From: an uncultured Eubacterium sp.
Lineage (GTDB): Bacteria > Bacillota > Clostridia > Lachnospirales > Lachnospiraceae
DNA: 64,000 nucleotides
Assembly: GCA_934316925.1 (NCBI GenBank)
Contig: CAKREC010000007.1
Coordinates: 1 to 64,000 of the forward strand
Reading direction: 5' to 3'
A program made the position numbers and the translations under genes. Under the pieces are notes generated by a model. The model was not told where the DNA came from. It did no database searches and saw nothing but the letters and a program-made list of their open reading frames with translations. Within the stretch, counting starts at the first letter, position 1. Each line of letters begins with the position of its first letter. Below are positions 8,357-16,396 of this stretch, in pieces.

Positions 8357-9700
8357 ATGAAAAACACAAATGCAGATGTAAATAACATTTATCAGCTGGA
8401 TGGCAGAGTGCCGGTGGCAAAAGCCATTCCATTTGGATTACAGCATATCCTGGCAATGTTCGTTGCCAATATTGCTCCGATCCTGATCGTAGCAGGTGCG
8501 TGTGGACTTTCCAGTGATCAGATTGCGATGCTGGTACAAAGTGCGATGATCATTGCGGGAATCGGTACCGTGATCCAGTTGTACCCATTGTGGCGGATCG
8601 GATCAAGACTGCCGATCGTTATGGGGATCAGTTTTACGTTCGTTTCGATTTTCTGTTATATCGGGCCTACATATGGATATGGTGCGATCACAGGTGCTGT
8701 TTTAGTCGGAGGTATCATCGAGGGACTTCTTGGTCTGTTTGCCAAATACTGGCGCAAGATTGTTTCTCCGATCGTAGCTGCTTCCGTCGTTACGGCAATC
8801 GGATTCTCACTGCTCAGTGTAGGAGCGACATCATTTGGCGGTGGCTCCGGTGCAGAAAATTTTGGTTCATGGAAGAATTTGTTAGTTGGTACGATCACAC
8901 TTGTTTGCTGTATTGCATTCAATGCACTTGCAAAATCTTATTTCAAGCAGTTGTCTGTGTTATTTGGTCTGGTAGTGGGCTATATCGTGGCAGCCTGCTT
9001 AGGCATGGTCGATTTTTCAGCGATCGCACAGGCAAAGATCATTGCCCTTCCACATCTTATGCCAATGGGAATCACATTCAACTGGAATGCCATTGTTTCG
9101 GTTACTCTGATCTTTTTGGTTTCCGCAACAGAGACGATCGGAGATACATCGGCACTGGCAATGTCAGGACTGGGAAGAGATGTGTCGGACAAAGAGATTT
9201 CTGGATCACTTGCGTGTGACGGATTTATCAGTGCATTATCTTCGGTGTTTGGATGCCTTCCGATCACATCATTCAGCCAGAACGTTGGTCTGGTTGCAAT
9301 GACAAAAGTAGTAAATCGTTTCACGATCCTTATGGGAGCCCTGATCATGATTCTTGCCGGCTTCTTCCCGATTTTTGGAGCATTGCTGGCAACTTTGCCG
9401 GAATGTGTTCTGGGCGGCTGTACGATCATGATGTTTGGCTCGATCGTTGTGAGCGGTCTGCAGATGATCTCACACTGTGGATTTACTCACCGAAATATCA
9501 ATATCGCAGCATTATCGTTGGCGATCGGTATTGGATTTACACAGGTTGGTGATATTTTTAAAAACTTTCCAAAGATTTTGCAGACCGTCTTTGCTGAGAA
9601 CTGCGTAGCGGTTGTGTTCATTATCGCAATTGTTATGAATCTGGTTTTGCCAAAGGATAAAGAGCCGGGGAAAGATACGAAGGAGACAGAAGTAGAATAA
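8357..9700 (+). CDS. pbuX: Xanthine permease, NCS2 family
   Basis: Proton-coupled nucleobase importer of the nucleobase:cation symporter-2 family, 447 residues with about 14 membrane segments. The family signatures are visible: an acidic motif in the ATETIGDTSAL segment and the SFSQNVGLVAMT stretch that contributes to substrate and cation binding. It sits directly behind xpt, so xanthine is the likely substrate (established pairing in Bacillus and relatives). The C-terminus is a short charged tail. No terminator is obvious before the next gene 30 bases later. Confidence 0.92.
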   Translation: MKNTNADVNNIYQLDGRVPVAKAIPFGLQHILAMFVANIAPILIVAGACGLSSDQIAMLVQSAMIIAGIGTVIQLYPLWRIGSRLPIVMGISFTFVSIFCYIGPTYGYGAITGAVLVGGIIEGLLGLFAKYWRKIVSPIVAASVVTAIGFSLLSVGATSFGGGSGAENFGSWKNLLVGTITLVCCIAFNALAKSYFKQLSVLFGLVVGYIVAACLGMVDFSAIAQAKIIALPHLMPMGITFNWNAIVSVTLIFLVSATETIGDTSALAMSGLGRDVSDKEISGSLACDGFISALSSVFGCLPITSFSQNVGLVAMTKVVNRFTILMGALIMILAGFFPIFGALLATLPECVLGGCTIMMFGSIVVSGLQMISHCGFTHRNINIAALSLAIGIGFTQVGDIFKNFPKILQTVFAENCVAVVFIIAIVMNLVLPKDKEPGKDTKETEVE

Positions 9701-9730
9701 AGGTTTTAAAGCATAAAAAGGAGATATAGG

Positions 9731-10966
9731 ATGAAAAAACTAGTAAAGGGACTGACTGCCGCCTTGTTGTGTGGCAGCGTATTCATGACCCAGACCATAT
9801 ACAGTCTGGGAGCAGCAGCACCACAGGGAGATTACACGACCGTACAGGATGCCGGTGGGGCGGTCACGGCTTATCAGGCAGCCGAGGGAAGCACGGAGTT
9901 CTACACGGATGATGAAGGTGTTTTGTTCAATAAGGATCAGTCGACGTTGTATGCGTATCCGGTTGGCAAGCATCAGCCGTCAGGTTCTTATACGATCCCA
10001 TCGACGGTTACAATGCTGTATCCACATGCTTTCGAGGGTTACAGTACACCGGGGATCGTGATCCCGTCGAGTGTAAAGACCATTGGGGAATATGCCTTTG
10101 CCAATACCGGGAATTTCAATGGTGTGACGACCTGGGAAGAGGGAACCGAATGGATCGGTTCGTATGCTTTTTATGGCTGCACCAATTTCAAAGGTACCCT
10201 GCCATCGAGTGTAAAGACGATCGGCGCGTACGCATTTGCCAATTGTAAAAACATTCAGATTGATATTTCCAAATGTCAGCTGACACAGATCAGTGATTAT
10301 CTGTTTTACCAGTGTGACAATCTGCATCAGTTGACCTTGCCGGCTACGGTTACCCGTGTAGGTGCGTATGCCTTTTCAGAATGTAACAATCTCAATGAAG
10401 TTGTGTTGTCAGATCAGGTTACCAGCATTGGGGAAGGTGCTTTCAAAAATTGCAGCAACCTGCATGTAGCAAAGATTCCGGAAGGAGTTAATGCGATCGA
10501 AAATGACACATTTTCCGGCTGTCAGAATCTGAATACGGTTCAATTGCCGTCAACGCTGGAGAAGATCGGAGACAATGCGTTTTCGGGTTGTCAGAATATT
10601 CATCAGATCAATATTCCGGACAACGTGAAGTATATTTCCAATACAAGCTTTTCCGGAGTTGATCTTGCCAAAGTGACATTAAAAGTTACGGTGAAAAAGA
10701 CAAAGCTGAAAAAGGTGTCGAAAAAGGGTAAAAAGAACAAACTTACCTGGAAAAAAGTTAAGAATGCGACCGGTTATGCGATCTATCGCTCAAACAAAAA
10801 GAGCAAAGGTTACAAAAAGATCAAAACGGTGAAAAAAACAACCTATACGGATGGAAAGAAGATAAAGAAGAAAAAGACTTATTATTATAAGATCAAGACG
10901 ATCCGAAAGGTTTCCGGAAAGAATTATTATAGTAAATTCAGCAATGTAAAAAAGATAAAACGTTAG
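9731..10966 (+). CDS. Secreted BspA-type leucine-rich-repeat protein with basic C-terminal domain
   Basis: Extracellular protein of 411 residues. A signal peptide runs from MKKLVKG through a hydrophobic core to about residue 29. Residues 75-310 hold about nine LRR_5 (BspA-like) repeats of roughly 23 residues, with the recurring pattern IGEYAFxxCxNLxxVxLPxTVxxI. From about 320 the protein becomes a fibronectin-III-like module (LTWKKVKNATGYAIYRSNKK) that is exceptionally rich in lysine. There is no LPxTG motif, so attachment may rest on the basic tail binding anionic wall polymers (inference). Family members mediate adhesion or binding of host and polysaccharide ligands. A terminator follows at once. 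Confidence 0.85.
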   Translation: MKKLVKGLTAALLCGSVFMTQTIYSLGAAAPQGDYTTVQDAGGAVTAYQAAEGSTEFYTDDEGVLFNKDQSTLYAYPVGKHQPSGSYTIPSTVTMLYPHAFEGYSTPGIVIPSSVKTIGEYAFANTGNFNGVTTWEEGTEWIGSYAFYGCTNFKGTLPSSVKTIGAYAFANCKNIQIDISKCQLTQISDYLFYQCDNLHQLTLPATVTRVGAYAFSECNNLNEVVLSDQVTSIGEGAFKNCSNLHVAKIPEGVNAIENDTFSGCQNLNTVQLPSTLEKIGDNAFSGCQNIHQINIPDNVKYISNTSFSGVDLAKVTLKVTVKKTKLKKVSKKGKKNKLTWKKVKNATGYAIYRSNKKSKGYKKIKTVKKTTYTDGKKIKKKKTYYYKIKTIRKVSGKNYYSKFSNVKKIKR

Positions 10967-10976
10967 TGGAAAGCAG

Positions 10977-11004
10977 GGCAGGAGAGCGTATCTCCTGCCT
11001 TTTT
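10977..11004 (+). terminator. Terminator between the LRR protein and the esterase
   Basis: GGCAGGAGA (10977-10985) pairs perfectly with TCTCCTGCC (10991-10999) around a 5-base loop, then TTTTT. AAGGAG, the ribosome binding site of the next gene, begins one base after the T run, leaving no room for a promoter downstream of the hairpin. Any promoter for the esterase must lie upstream, so the hairpin should attenuate it. Confidence 0.9.
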
Positions 11005-11016
11005 AAGGAGAGACAT

Positions 11017-11907
11017 ATGAACTATACAGAACAGATCAATGCGGCGATCCGGGCAACAGCAAGCCGCTTTCATGATGATGGAATCAAAACGGCGAAGGAC
11101 ATGATCCCGGCAATGGATCCGGCGGCAGTGACAGGAACCGTGAAACGGGATGTCTGCTATGGCACACATCCGCAGGAGAAAATGGATCTATACTATCCGG
11201 ATCAGAAGAAAGAAAAATACCCGGTATTTGCTGAGGTACATGGCGGGGCGTGGTATTTTGGGCAAAAGAGTTCGATTGAGTTTGAACCGTTTTTACTGGG
11301 ACAAAAAAAGGGATATGTACTAGTTTCAATCGAATATCCGCTGGCGCCGGAGGCTCATTATCCGGCACCAGTGATCGCGCTAAAAAAAGCAATCCAATAT
11401 TTAAAGACGCATTGTGAGGAACTTGCGCTTGACCCGGATGAGATTACATTATGGGGTGGGTCTGCGGGAGCACATTTATGCGCGCTCAGTGTTTTTAGTG
11501 AAGGAACCGGATATTTGAAACAACCGGGAAATGTAGATGCGACAGTGAAAAATCTGATCCTTGCCTATGGCTGTCATAATTATTATCTGGGAACACCGCT
11601 GGACTCCTGGGTGTATGAGAACTTTTTTGGCACCGAGGATCTTAGCCGGATCCCGGAAACACTTATACTGTCCAATCCAGGCGCTCATGTGACAAAACAG
11701 GTGCCGAGAGTTCTGTTGCAGCATGGGAAAAAAGATGGTCTGGTGTCATTTTCTCAGTCAGTATATCTGGCGGATGTGATCCGGCGGATCGCGGGGGAAG
11801 ACAGGGTGAGGCTGGAATTGTTTGACGATTGCGATCATGCCGACGTCAAGCTGTTTTCCAAGGAAAATATAGAGCACATTTTTTCCTGGATCCAGGGGGA
11901 AGTATAG
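11017..11907 (+). CDS. Alpha/beta-hydrolase esterase (acetyl-esterase / Aes-like)
   Basis: Predicted cytoplasmic carboxylesterase of 296 residues. The oxyanion-hole motif HGGAW lies near residue 74. The nucleophile elbow is GGSAGAH near residue 149, with Ser as nucleophile. A likely acid is in HGKKDGLV and the catalytic His in CDHADV near the C-terminus, so the triad is complete. This HGG plus GxSAG layout is that of the hormone-sensitive-lipase/acetyl-esterase branch. The frame is open further upstream, but ATG 11017 is chosen because AAGGAG precedes it by 6 bases and the upstream part overlaps the terminator. The substrate is unknown; small acylated sugars are common for the family in gut Firmicutes. 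Confidence 0.82.
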   Translation: MNYTEQINAAIRATASRFHDDGIKTAKDMIPAMDPAAVTGTVKRDVCYGTHPQEKMDLYYPDQKKEKYPVFAEVHGGAWYFGQKSSIEFEPFLLGQKKGYVLVSIEYPLAPEAHYPAPVIALKKAIQYLKTHCEELALDPDEITLWGGSAGAHLCALSVFSEGTGYLKQPGNVDATVKNLILAYGCHNYYLGTPLDSWVYENFFGTEDLSRIPETLILSNPGAHVTKQVPRVLLQHGKKDGLVSFSQSVYLADVIRRIAGEDRVRLELFDDCDHADVKLFSKENIEHIFSWIQGEV

Positions 11908-11977
11908 CGATAGGAAAAGTTGACTTTTGGCTGAAATCGTGTTAGTTTTTTAAGGTATATAAATGGAGGTAATACAA

Positions 11978-12514
11978 ATGAGTGAAAAAAGAGAAATTGT
12001 TGCTGAAAAGGCAACCGGTTTAAGAAGTATTAACAATCTGATCTTAGTAGGAATCATGATGGCAGTCGGTGTCGTATTGCGTTTGTGCGCAAGCTTTCTG
12101 GTGCTTGGCAACATGCATCCGAACTTTTTGATCGCCACCTATTGTCTGTCAATCCTGATCGTTCGCCCGAATATAAAAGAAGCGGCTGTGATCGGTTTTA
12201 TTTCCGGATGTATCAGCCAGATCGGAACCAGCATGGCATGGATCGGACTGGGAAGTGAAACGCTGGGCGGAATTGCCATGGCTTTGTTGATCATGCTTCC
12301 GATCGCAAAAGTAGTAAAACCATTGGTAACAACATTTTTGACAACATTGATCTCCGGATTTGCGTTTGTCGGACTGGCAGCGCTTACTTATGCCAACCCA
12401 ATGCCGTTTGCACAGTTTGCCAATATGGCAATTGTTACTCTGGTGACAGCAGTGCTCAACTGTGTGATCGTAGCGATCCTCAGTGTGCCTGTGGATAAGA
12501 TCATCAATAAATAG
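11978..12514 (+). CDS. ECF transporter substrate-binding (S) component, TrpP-like
   Basis: Membrane S-component of 178 residues with about six hydrophobic segments. It is the specificity subunit for the ECF ATPases and T-subunit encoded just behind it. The MHPNFLIATYCLSIL and AAVIGFISGCIS blocks follow the pattern of the TrpP-like S-components, where KPDMML and VIGIVTG occupy the same places. It lacks the N-terminal Met-His metal-binding start of CbiM/NikM, which argues against a nickel or cobalt substrate. GGAGGT at 11965-11970 fixes the start at ATG 11978; the in-frame ATG at 11963 overlaps that site. The substrate is unproven, and the LarA-like gene at the end of the operon may be a clue. 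Confidence 0.75.
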   Translation: MSEKREIVAEKATGLRSINNLILVGIMMAVGVVLRLCASFLVLGNMHPNFLIATYCLSILIVRPNIKEAAVIGFISGCISQIGTSMAWIGLGSETLGGIAMALLIMLPIAKVVKPLVTTFLTTLISGFAFVGLAALTYANPMPFAQFANMAIVTLVTAVLNCVIVAILSVPVDKIINK

Positions 12515-12530
12515 AACCGAGGACAAAAAA

Positions 12531-13382
12531 GTGGAAAACATTATCGAATTGCAGGACTTTAGTTTTCAGTATAAAGACTCTGACCGATTTGCGCTTCATC
12601 ATGTGGATCTGTCGATCGCAAAAGGCGAATTTGTTGGCATCACTGGAAATTCCGGTGCTGGAAAATCAACATTTACGTATGCACTGAGTGGAATCGTGCC
12701 ACATCATTTTCCGGGAGACTTTTATGGCTCTGTGAAGATCCATGGCATGGATACGGTAGAGGTAAAGACCGAGGAACTGGCTCGTTTTGTAGGAGAAGTA
12801 TTTCAGGACATTGACAGCCAGATGGTATCCAGCGTGGTTGAGGATGAGATTCTGTTTGGATTGGAAAATTTTGGGTATTCCCATGAAGAAATTGGGGAAA
12901 GACTCAAAGCCTCTCTGGAACGCCTTGGGATTTCGGATCTTTTGCATCGGCAGATCAGCTCGCTTTCCGGTGGACAGAAACAAAAGGTTGCCATCGCCTC
13001 AATTCTGGCGCTGCAGCCACAGATCATCGTTTTGGATGAGCCTACCGGAGAACTGGATCCGGAAAGCACGATCATGATCTTTGAAATTTTAAAACAGCTG
13101 AATGAAGATTTTGGCAAGACGATCATCATTGTGGAACAAAAGATCATGATGTTGTGCAAATATGCCAAGCGCTTGATCCTTCTCGACCAGGGCAAGGTGG
13201 TGTTTGATGGTAAGAGCATGGAGATCGTGCAGCAATTATCGCTGTTTGATGAACTTGGAATCAGTGCGCCCCCGGTGCTTCGATTGGGTAAAAAGCTGGA
13301 AGAAGCTGGACTCTACAACGGTAGTATACCACTGGATGTAGATCAGGCAGAGAAAATGGTGAAAGAGGTGCTGTCATGTTAA
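12531..13382 (+). CDS. ECF transporter ATPase (first of pair)
   Basis: Energy-coupling ATPase of the CbiO/EcfA family, 283 residues. It has Walker A GNSGAGKST, Q-loop VFQDIDSQ (the ECF-type Gln followed by an acidic pair), signature LSGGQKQK, Walker B IIVLDEPTGELD and the ECF-characteristic C-terminal groove region. The start is GTG 12531, preceded by CGAGGA with 7-base spacing; the frame extends upstream only into the S-component gene. It forms a heterodimer with the next gene product, whose start overlaps its stop by 7 bases. Both nucleotide-binding motifs of this subunit are canonical, unlike those of its partner. Confidence 0.87.
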   Translation: MENIIELQDFSFQYKDSDRFALHHVDLSIAKGEFVGITGNSGAGKSTFTYALSGIVPHHFPGDFYGSVKIHGMDTVEVKTEELARFVGEVFQDIDSQMVSSVVEDEILFGLENFGYSHEEIGERLKASLERLGISDLLHRQISSLSGGQKQKVAIASILALQPQIIVLDEPTGELDPESTIMIFEILKQLNEDFGKTIIIVEQKIMMLCKYAKRLILLDQGKVVFDGKSMEIVQQLSLFDELGISAPPVLRLGKKLEEAGLYNGSIPLDVDQAEKMVKEVLSC

Positions 13383-14206
13383 AATTTGATCATGTAGGAT
13401 TTTCTTATCCGGGCGCTGAAAAAGACACCATTCACGAATTGTCATTTCATATTCCGAAAGGCGAGTTCGCGGCACTGATCGGTTCCAATGGCGCAGGAAA
13501 GTCGACGATCAGCCGTCTGTCCAATGGACTGTTGCAGCCGGGCAGAGGTCATGTGACCGTGGCAGGGATGGACACGTTGAACACACGGACCAGCCAGATC
13601 GCGAAAAAAGTAGGATTTTTGTTTCAGAATCCGGATCGGCAGATCTGTCAGAATACAGTAGAAGAAGAGGTTGCGTTTGGACTGCGAGTGCAGGGTGTAC
13701 CGGAAGAAGAGGTAAAACAGCGGGTGCAGGATGCCCTGGAGCGCTTTTCTCTGAAGGGAGAATGGTTCCCGTTCACACGTTCACGCGGCGAACGACAGCG
13801 GATCGCACTTGCGAGTGTGTTGGTGTGCCAGCCGGAACTTGTGATCTTAGATGAGCCGACAACCGGTCTGGATTATAAAGAGTGTATCAGTATCATGGAT
13901 TATGTGAAAGGGCTGAACCGGGAAAAGAATCTTACCGTTTTGATGGTAAGCCATGATATGGAACTGGTTCAGGATTATGCCGAGCAGGTACTGGTGCTGA
14001 CAGGCGGCAATCTGGTTGGAGAAGGCCCTGTCAATGCTGTGATGAAAGACATGGATACGTTGCAGAAGGCCAATGTTTTGCCGGCGCAGATCCCGATGCT
14101 GTCACTTCGGCTGGGTACCGGTTTTGAGGATGTTTATACCGCCGATCAGATGGTACAGCGTATCCGGGAGATCAAGAACGGGAAGAAGGAGGAGCAAAAA
14201 GCATGA
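13376..14206 (+). CDS. ECF transporter ATPase with degenerate signature motif (second of pair)
   Basis: Second ECF ATPase, 276 residues. Walker A is GSNGAGKST, the Q-loop is FLFQNPDRQ and Walker B is LVILDEPTTGLD, all intact. The ABC signature expected as LSGGQ reads RSRGE in the context FTRSRGERQR, so the first glycine and the glutamine are changed. In an A/A' heterodimer the signature of one subunit completes the ATP site of the other, so one of the two composite sites is probably weakened, as is known for other asymmetric ABC dimers. The gene overlaps the preceding ATPase by 7 bases and the T-component by 4, so translation is coupled. Confidence 0.85.
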   Translation: MLKFDHVGFSYPGAEKDTIHELSFHIPKGEFAALIGSNGAGKSTISRLSNGLLQPGRGHVTVAGMDTLNTRTSQIAKKVGFLFQNPDRQICQNTVEEEVAFGLRVQGVPEEEVKQRVQDALERFSLKGEWFPFTRSRGERQRIALASVLVCQPELVILDEPTTGLDYKECISIMDYVKGLNREKNLTVLMVSHDMELVQDYAEQVLVLTGGNLVGEGPVNAVMKDMDTLQKANVLPAQIPMLSLRLGTGFEDVYTADQMVQRIREIKNGKKEEQKA

Positions 14207-14961
14207 ATTTGTTGCAGTATGTACCGGGAGACTCCTTTTTGCACCGTTTAAATCCGGTAACAAAATTATTTGCTGCGTTTATTTACGGAATTGCCTGCGT
14301 GATCAGTAATAATACGTGGCTGGAAGTTGGATATATTGTTCTCATGATCATAATTTCAGCATTTGCCGGTCTTCATAAAAGAGCGTTGCATCTGACGAAA
14401 AATTTGCTGATCTTAGGACTGATCATGTTTTTACTGCAGTTGTTTTTTGTCCGTAGTGGAGATCCTCTGTGGGTAGTCGGCGGTGTGTGTCTGGTCACTT
14501 ATGGCGGCTTGAACAGCGCGTTGTTGTTGAGTTTTCGCATTGTAGCGACAATGCTGCCACTGATGCTTTTGTTTGCGATCACATCGATGAATGACCTGTG
14601 TGGGGCATTGGTAAAACGACTGCATGTACCATATCGATATGCGTTCATTGTAACAACTGCATTTCGGTTTGTACCATTATTTACGACCGAATTTCATGAC
14701 ATCGAGGATGCGCAGCGTGCCAGAGGAGTAGAGTATGATACAAAGAATATTTTTAAAAAGCTCAAATTGATCGCCCCTCTGTTTGTGCCACTTTTGATCT
14801 CCAGTTTAAAAAAGGTAGATTCCGGAGCGGTAAGCGCAGAATTACGAGGTTTCAATCTGCGTACGGTAAAGAGTGGGTATCATGCGTATCCATTCCACAT
14901 CGGGGATGCAGTGTGCGTGTTCGTGGTAGTTGCTCTTGTGGCAGTATCGGTACTTGTGTAA
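14203..14961 (+). CDS. ECF transporter transmembrane (T) component
   Basis: Membrane coupling subunit of the CbiQ/EcfT family, 252 residues. There are five or six hydrophobic segments in the first two thirds. The coupling helices follow, carrying Ala-Arg-Gly-type motifs: DAQRARGVEYD near residue 180, and a second AELRGF motif near 215, which contacts the grooves of the two ATPases. ATGA overlap with the preceding ATPase gene indicates coupled translation. With S, A and A' it makes a complete dedicated (group I) ECF importer in one operon, so it need not share modules with other S-components. Confidence 0.85.
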   Translation: MNLLQYVPGDSFLHRLNPVTKLFAAFIYGIACVISNNTWLEVGYIVLMIIISAFAGLHKRALHLTKNLLILGLIMFLLQLFFVRSGDPLWVVGGVCLVTYGGLNSALLLSFRIVATMLPLMLLFAITSMNDLCGALVKRLHVPYRYAFIVTTAFRFVPLFTTEFHDIEDAQRARGVEYDTKNIFKKLKLIAPLFVPLLISSLKKVDSGAVSAELRGFNLRTVKSGYHAYPFHIGDAVCVFVVVALVAVSVLV

Positions 14962-14975
14962 GGCGGTGAAAAAAG

Positions 14976-16250
14976 ATGGATACAGTAGTATCATTAGGAT
15001 ATGGAGAAGACCAGGTAGAAATTGAAATAAAAAATGCGGCGTCGGTGGAGACAATCCTGCCACGTCCTATGGAAGTGATCGATGATCTCAAAAAGACATT
15101 TCTTCATGGGGTAACGGATGGGACGATCGGCTGCGGACCATTAAAAGAAATCGTAGCCAAAGAAGATGATGTTACGATCGTGGTGAGTGATATTACCCGG
15201 AGCTGGATGCACCAGGACAAGATCATGCCGTTGCTGGTATCGTATCTGCATGATGAGATCGGTGTCGATTTTGACCGGATCACGGTAGTGATCGCACTGG
15301 GAACACATCGCAGATCCACACCGGAGGAACTGGTAAAGATCTGTTCCTCTTATGTCTGTGAACATGTCACAGTCGTCGATCATGATTGTGACAGCGAAGA
15401 TCTTGTATATGTAGGAACAACATCCCGCGGTACAAGAGTGGAAGTAAATCCGCTTGTTGTAGGACGAAAAGTGATCGTGGTCGGTGGAACCGTTCATCAT
15501 ATGATGGCGGGATTCGGTGGCGGCAGAAAAAACCTTTTGCCGGGAGTTGCCGGACGGGAGACGATCCGCCAAAATCACAGCCGCGCACTTGATCCGGAAA
15601 AAGCGATGACAGATGCCAGAGTTGGTTGCTGTCTTCTCACGGACAATCCGATCCATGAAGATATGATGGAAGCAGCTCATCTGGTACATGCGGACTTCAG
15701 TATTAATATTGTGGTAGCATCGACCGGTGAACACAGCGGGATTTTTTGTGGCGATCTGGATGCGGCATGGGAGGCAAGTTGTCAGTATCAGAGAGATTGC
15801 TATGAGATTCAGATTCCGGAACCGGCAGACATTGTTCTTTGTTCCAGCGGTGGTTATCCAAAAGATATGAATTTGTATCAGGGATGCAAAGGTATGTTGA
15901 ATGCGATGCGTGCGTTGAAGCCGGGCGGTGAGATGCTTTGGGCATGCAAGTGTCCGGAAGGCGGTGGTGCCCCGGATTATTTCAGTTGGCTGCAGCCTTT
16001 ACTGGAAGGACATTTAGAACCGTCACTGCGTGCAGATTTTACAATTGGAGGATATATTTTCTTTCTCACGGTGGAACAGTTAAATAAAGCTTCTCATGTG
16101 TATACCTATACGGAGTTAGATCCGTCACTGGTAGACCCGATGGGAATGACAGCGGGAAATGACTTGAAACAGCTGGTGAAACAGATTGATTTTACTGGAA
16201 AAAAGGTATATGTTCTGCCATATGCCGGCAGTGTAGTGCCAATTTCATAG
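14976..16250 (+). CDS. LarA-family nickel-pincer 2-hydroxyacid racemase/epimerase
   Basis: Cytoplasmic enzyme of 424 residues. LarA enzymes carry a nickel-pincer nucleotide attached to a lysine and invert the carbon of 2-hydroxy acids such as lactate, malate or aromatic hydroxyacids. Visible landmarks are DITRSW near residue 71, a GTHR motif near 109, and VHHMMAGFGGGRKNLLPG around residues 173-190, which carries the histidine and lysine expected to hold the cofactor. larB, larC and larE, needed to make the cofactor, are not in this window. It starts 14 bases after the T-component gene, so it is the last gene of the ECF operon, followed by a strong terminator. Lactate itself is not assured as substrate, since the family is diverse. 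Confidence 0.8.
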   Translation: MDTVVSLGYGEDQVEIEIKNAASVETILPRPMEVIDDLKKTFLHGVTDGTIGCGPLKEIVAKEDDVTIVVSDITRSWMHQDKIMPLLVSYLHDEIGVDFDRITVVIALGTHRRSTPEELVKICSSYVCEHVTVVDHDCDSEDLVYVGTTSRGTRVEVNPLVVGRKVIVVGGTVHHMMAGFGGGRKNLLPGVAGRETIRQNHSRALDPEKAMTDARVGCCLLTDNPIHEDMMEAAHLVHADFSINIVVASTGEHSGIFCGDLDAAWEASCQYQRDCYEIQIPEPADIVLCSSGGYPKDMNLYQGCKGMLNAMRALKPGGEMLWACKCPEGGGAPDYFSWLQPLLEGHLEPSLRADFTIGGYIFFLTVEQLNKASHVYTYTELDPSLVDPMGMTAGNDLKQLVKQIDFTGKKVYVLPYAGSVVPIS

Positions 16251-16260
16251 AGTATAAAAA

Positions 16261-16298
16261 GATAACAGAAGGGAAAACTCTCTTTTGTTATCTTTTTT
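16261..16298 (+). terminator. Terminator closing the ECF-larA operon
   Basis: GATAACAGAAG (16261-16271) pairs along 11 positions (one G-T) with CTTTTGTTATC (16282-16292), followed by six T. Confidence 0.9.
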
Positions 16299-16302
16299 AA
16301 AT

Positions 16303-16351
16303 TTTACATAGACTTTACATAAGCCACATAACGGTTTTACATAGGTATGCT
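16303..16351 (+). promoter_or_regulatory. Pho-box-like repeats and promoter upstream of the phosphate transporter
   Basis: TTTACAT occurs at 16303-16309, 16314-16320 and 16336-16342, with a degenerate copy (GCCACAT) at 16323-16329. The first two are 11 bases apart, one helical turn, and the second and last are 22 apart. Tandem repeats of TT(T/A)ACA at 11-base period are how PhoB/PhoP-type regulators bind. TATGCT at 16346-16351 could be the -10 box, with no separate -35, as in activator-dependent pho promoters. The genes downstream are a phosphate transporter and a PhoB/PhoR-like pair, which makes an autoregulated Pho promoter the best reading. Confidence 0.65.
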
Positions 16352-16396
16352 ATCGTAAATTCCATGAAAACTATGTGTTAAAAAATGGAGGGTTCT

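Noticed and set aside
11978..14961. Nickel importer for the LarA cofactor
   Set aside because: Attractive by context, but the S-component lacks the Met-His N-terminus and histidine ligands of CbiM/NikM proteins, so I did not assign nickel.
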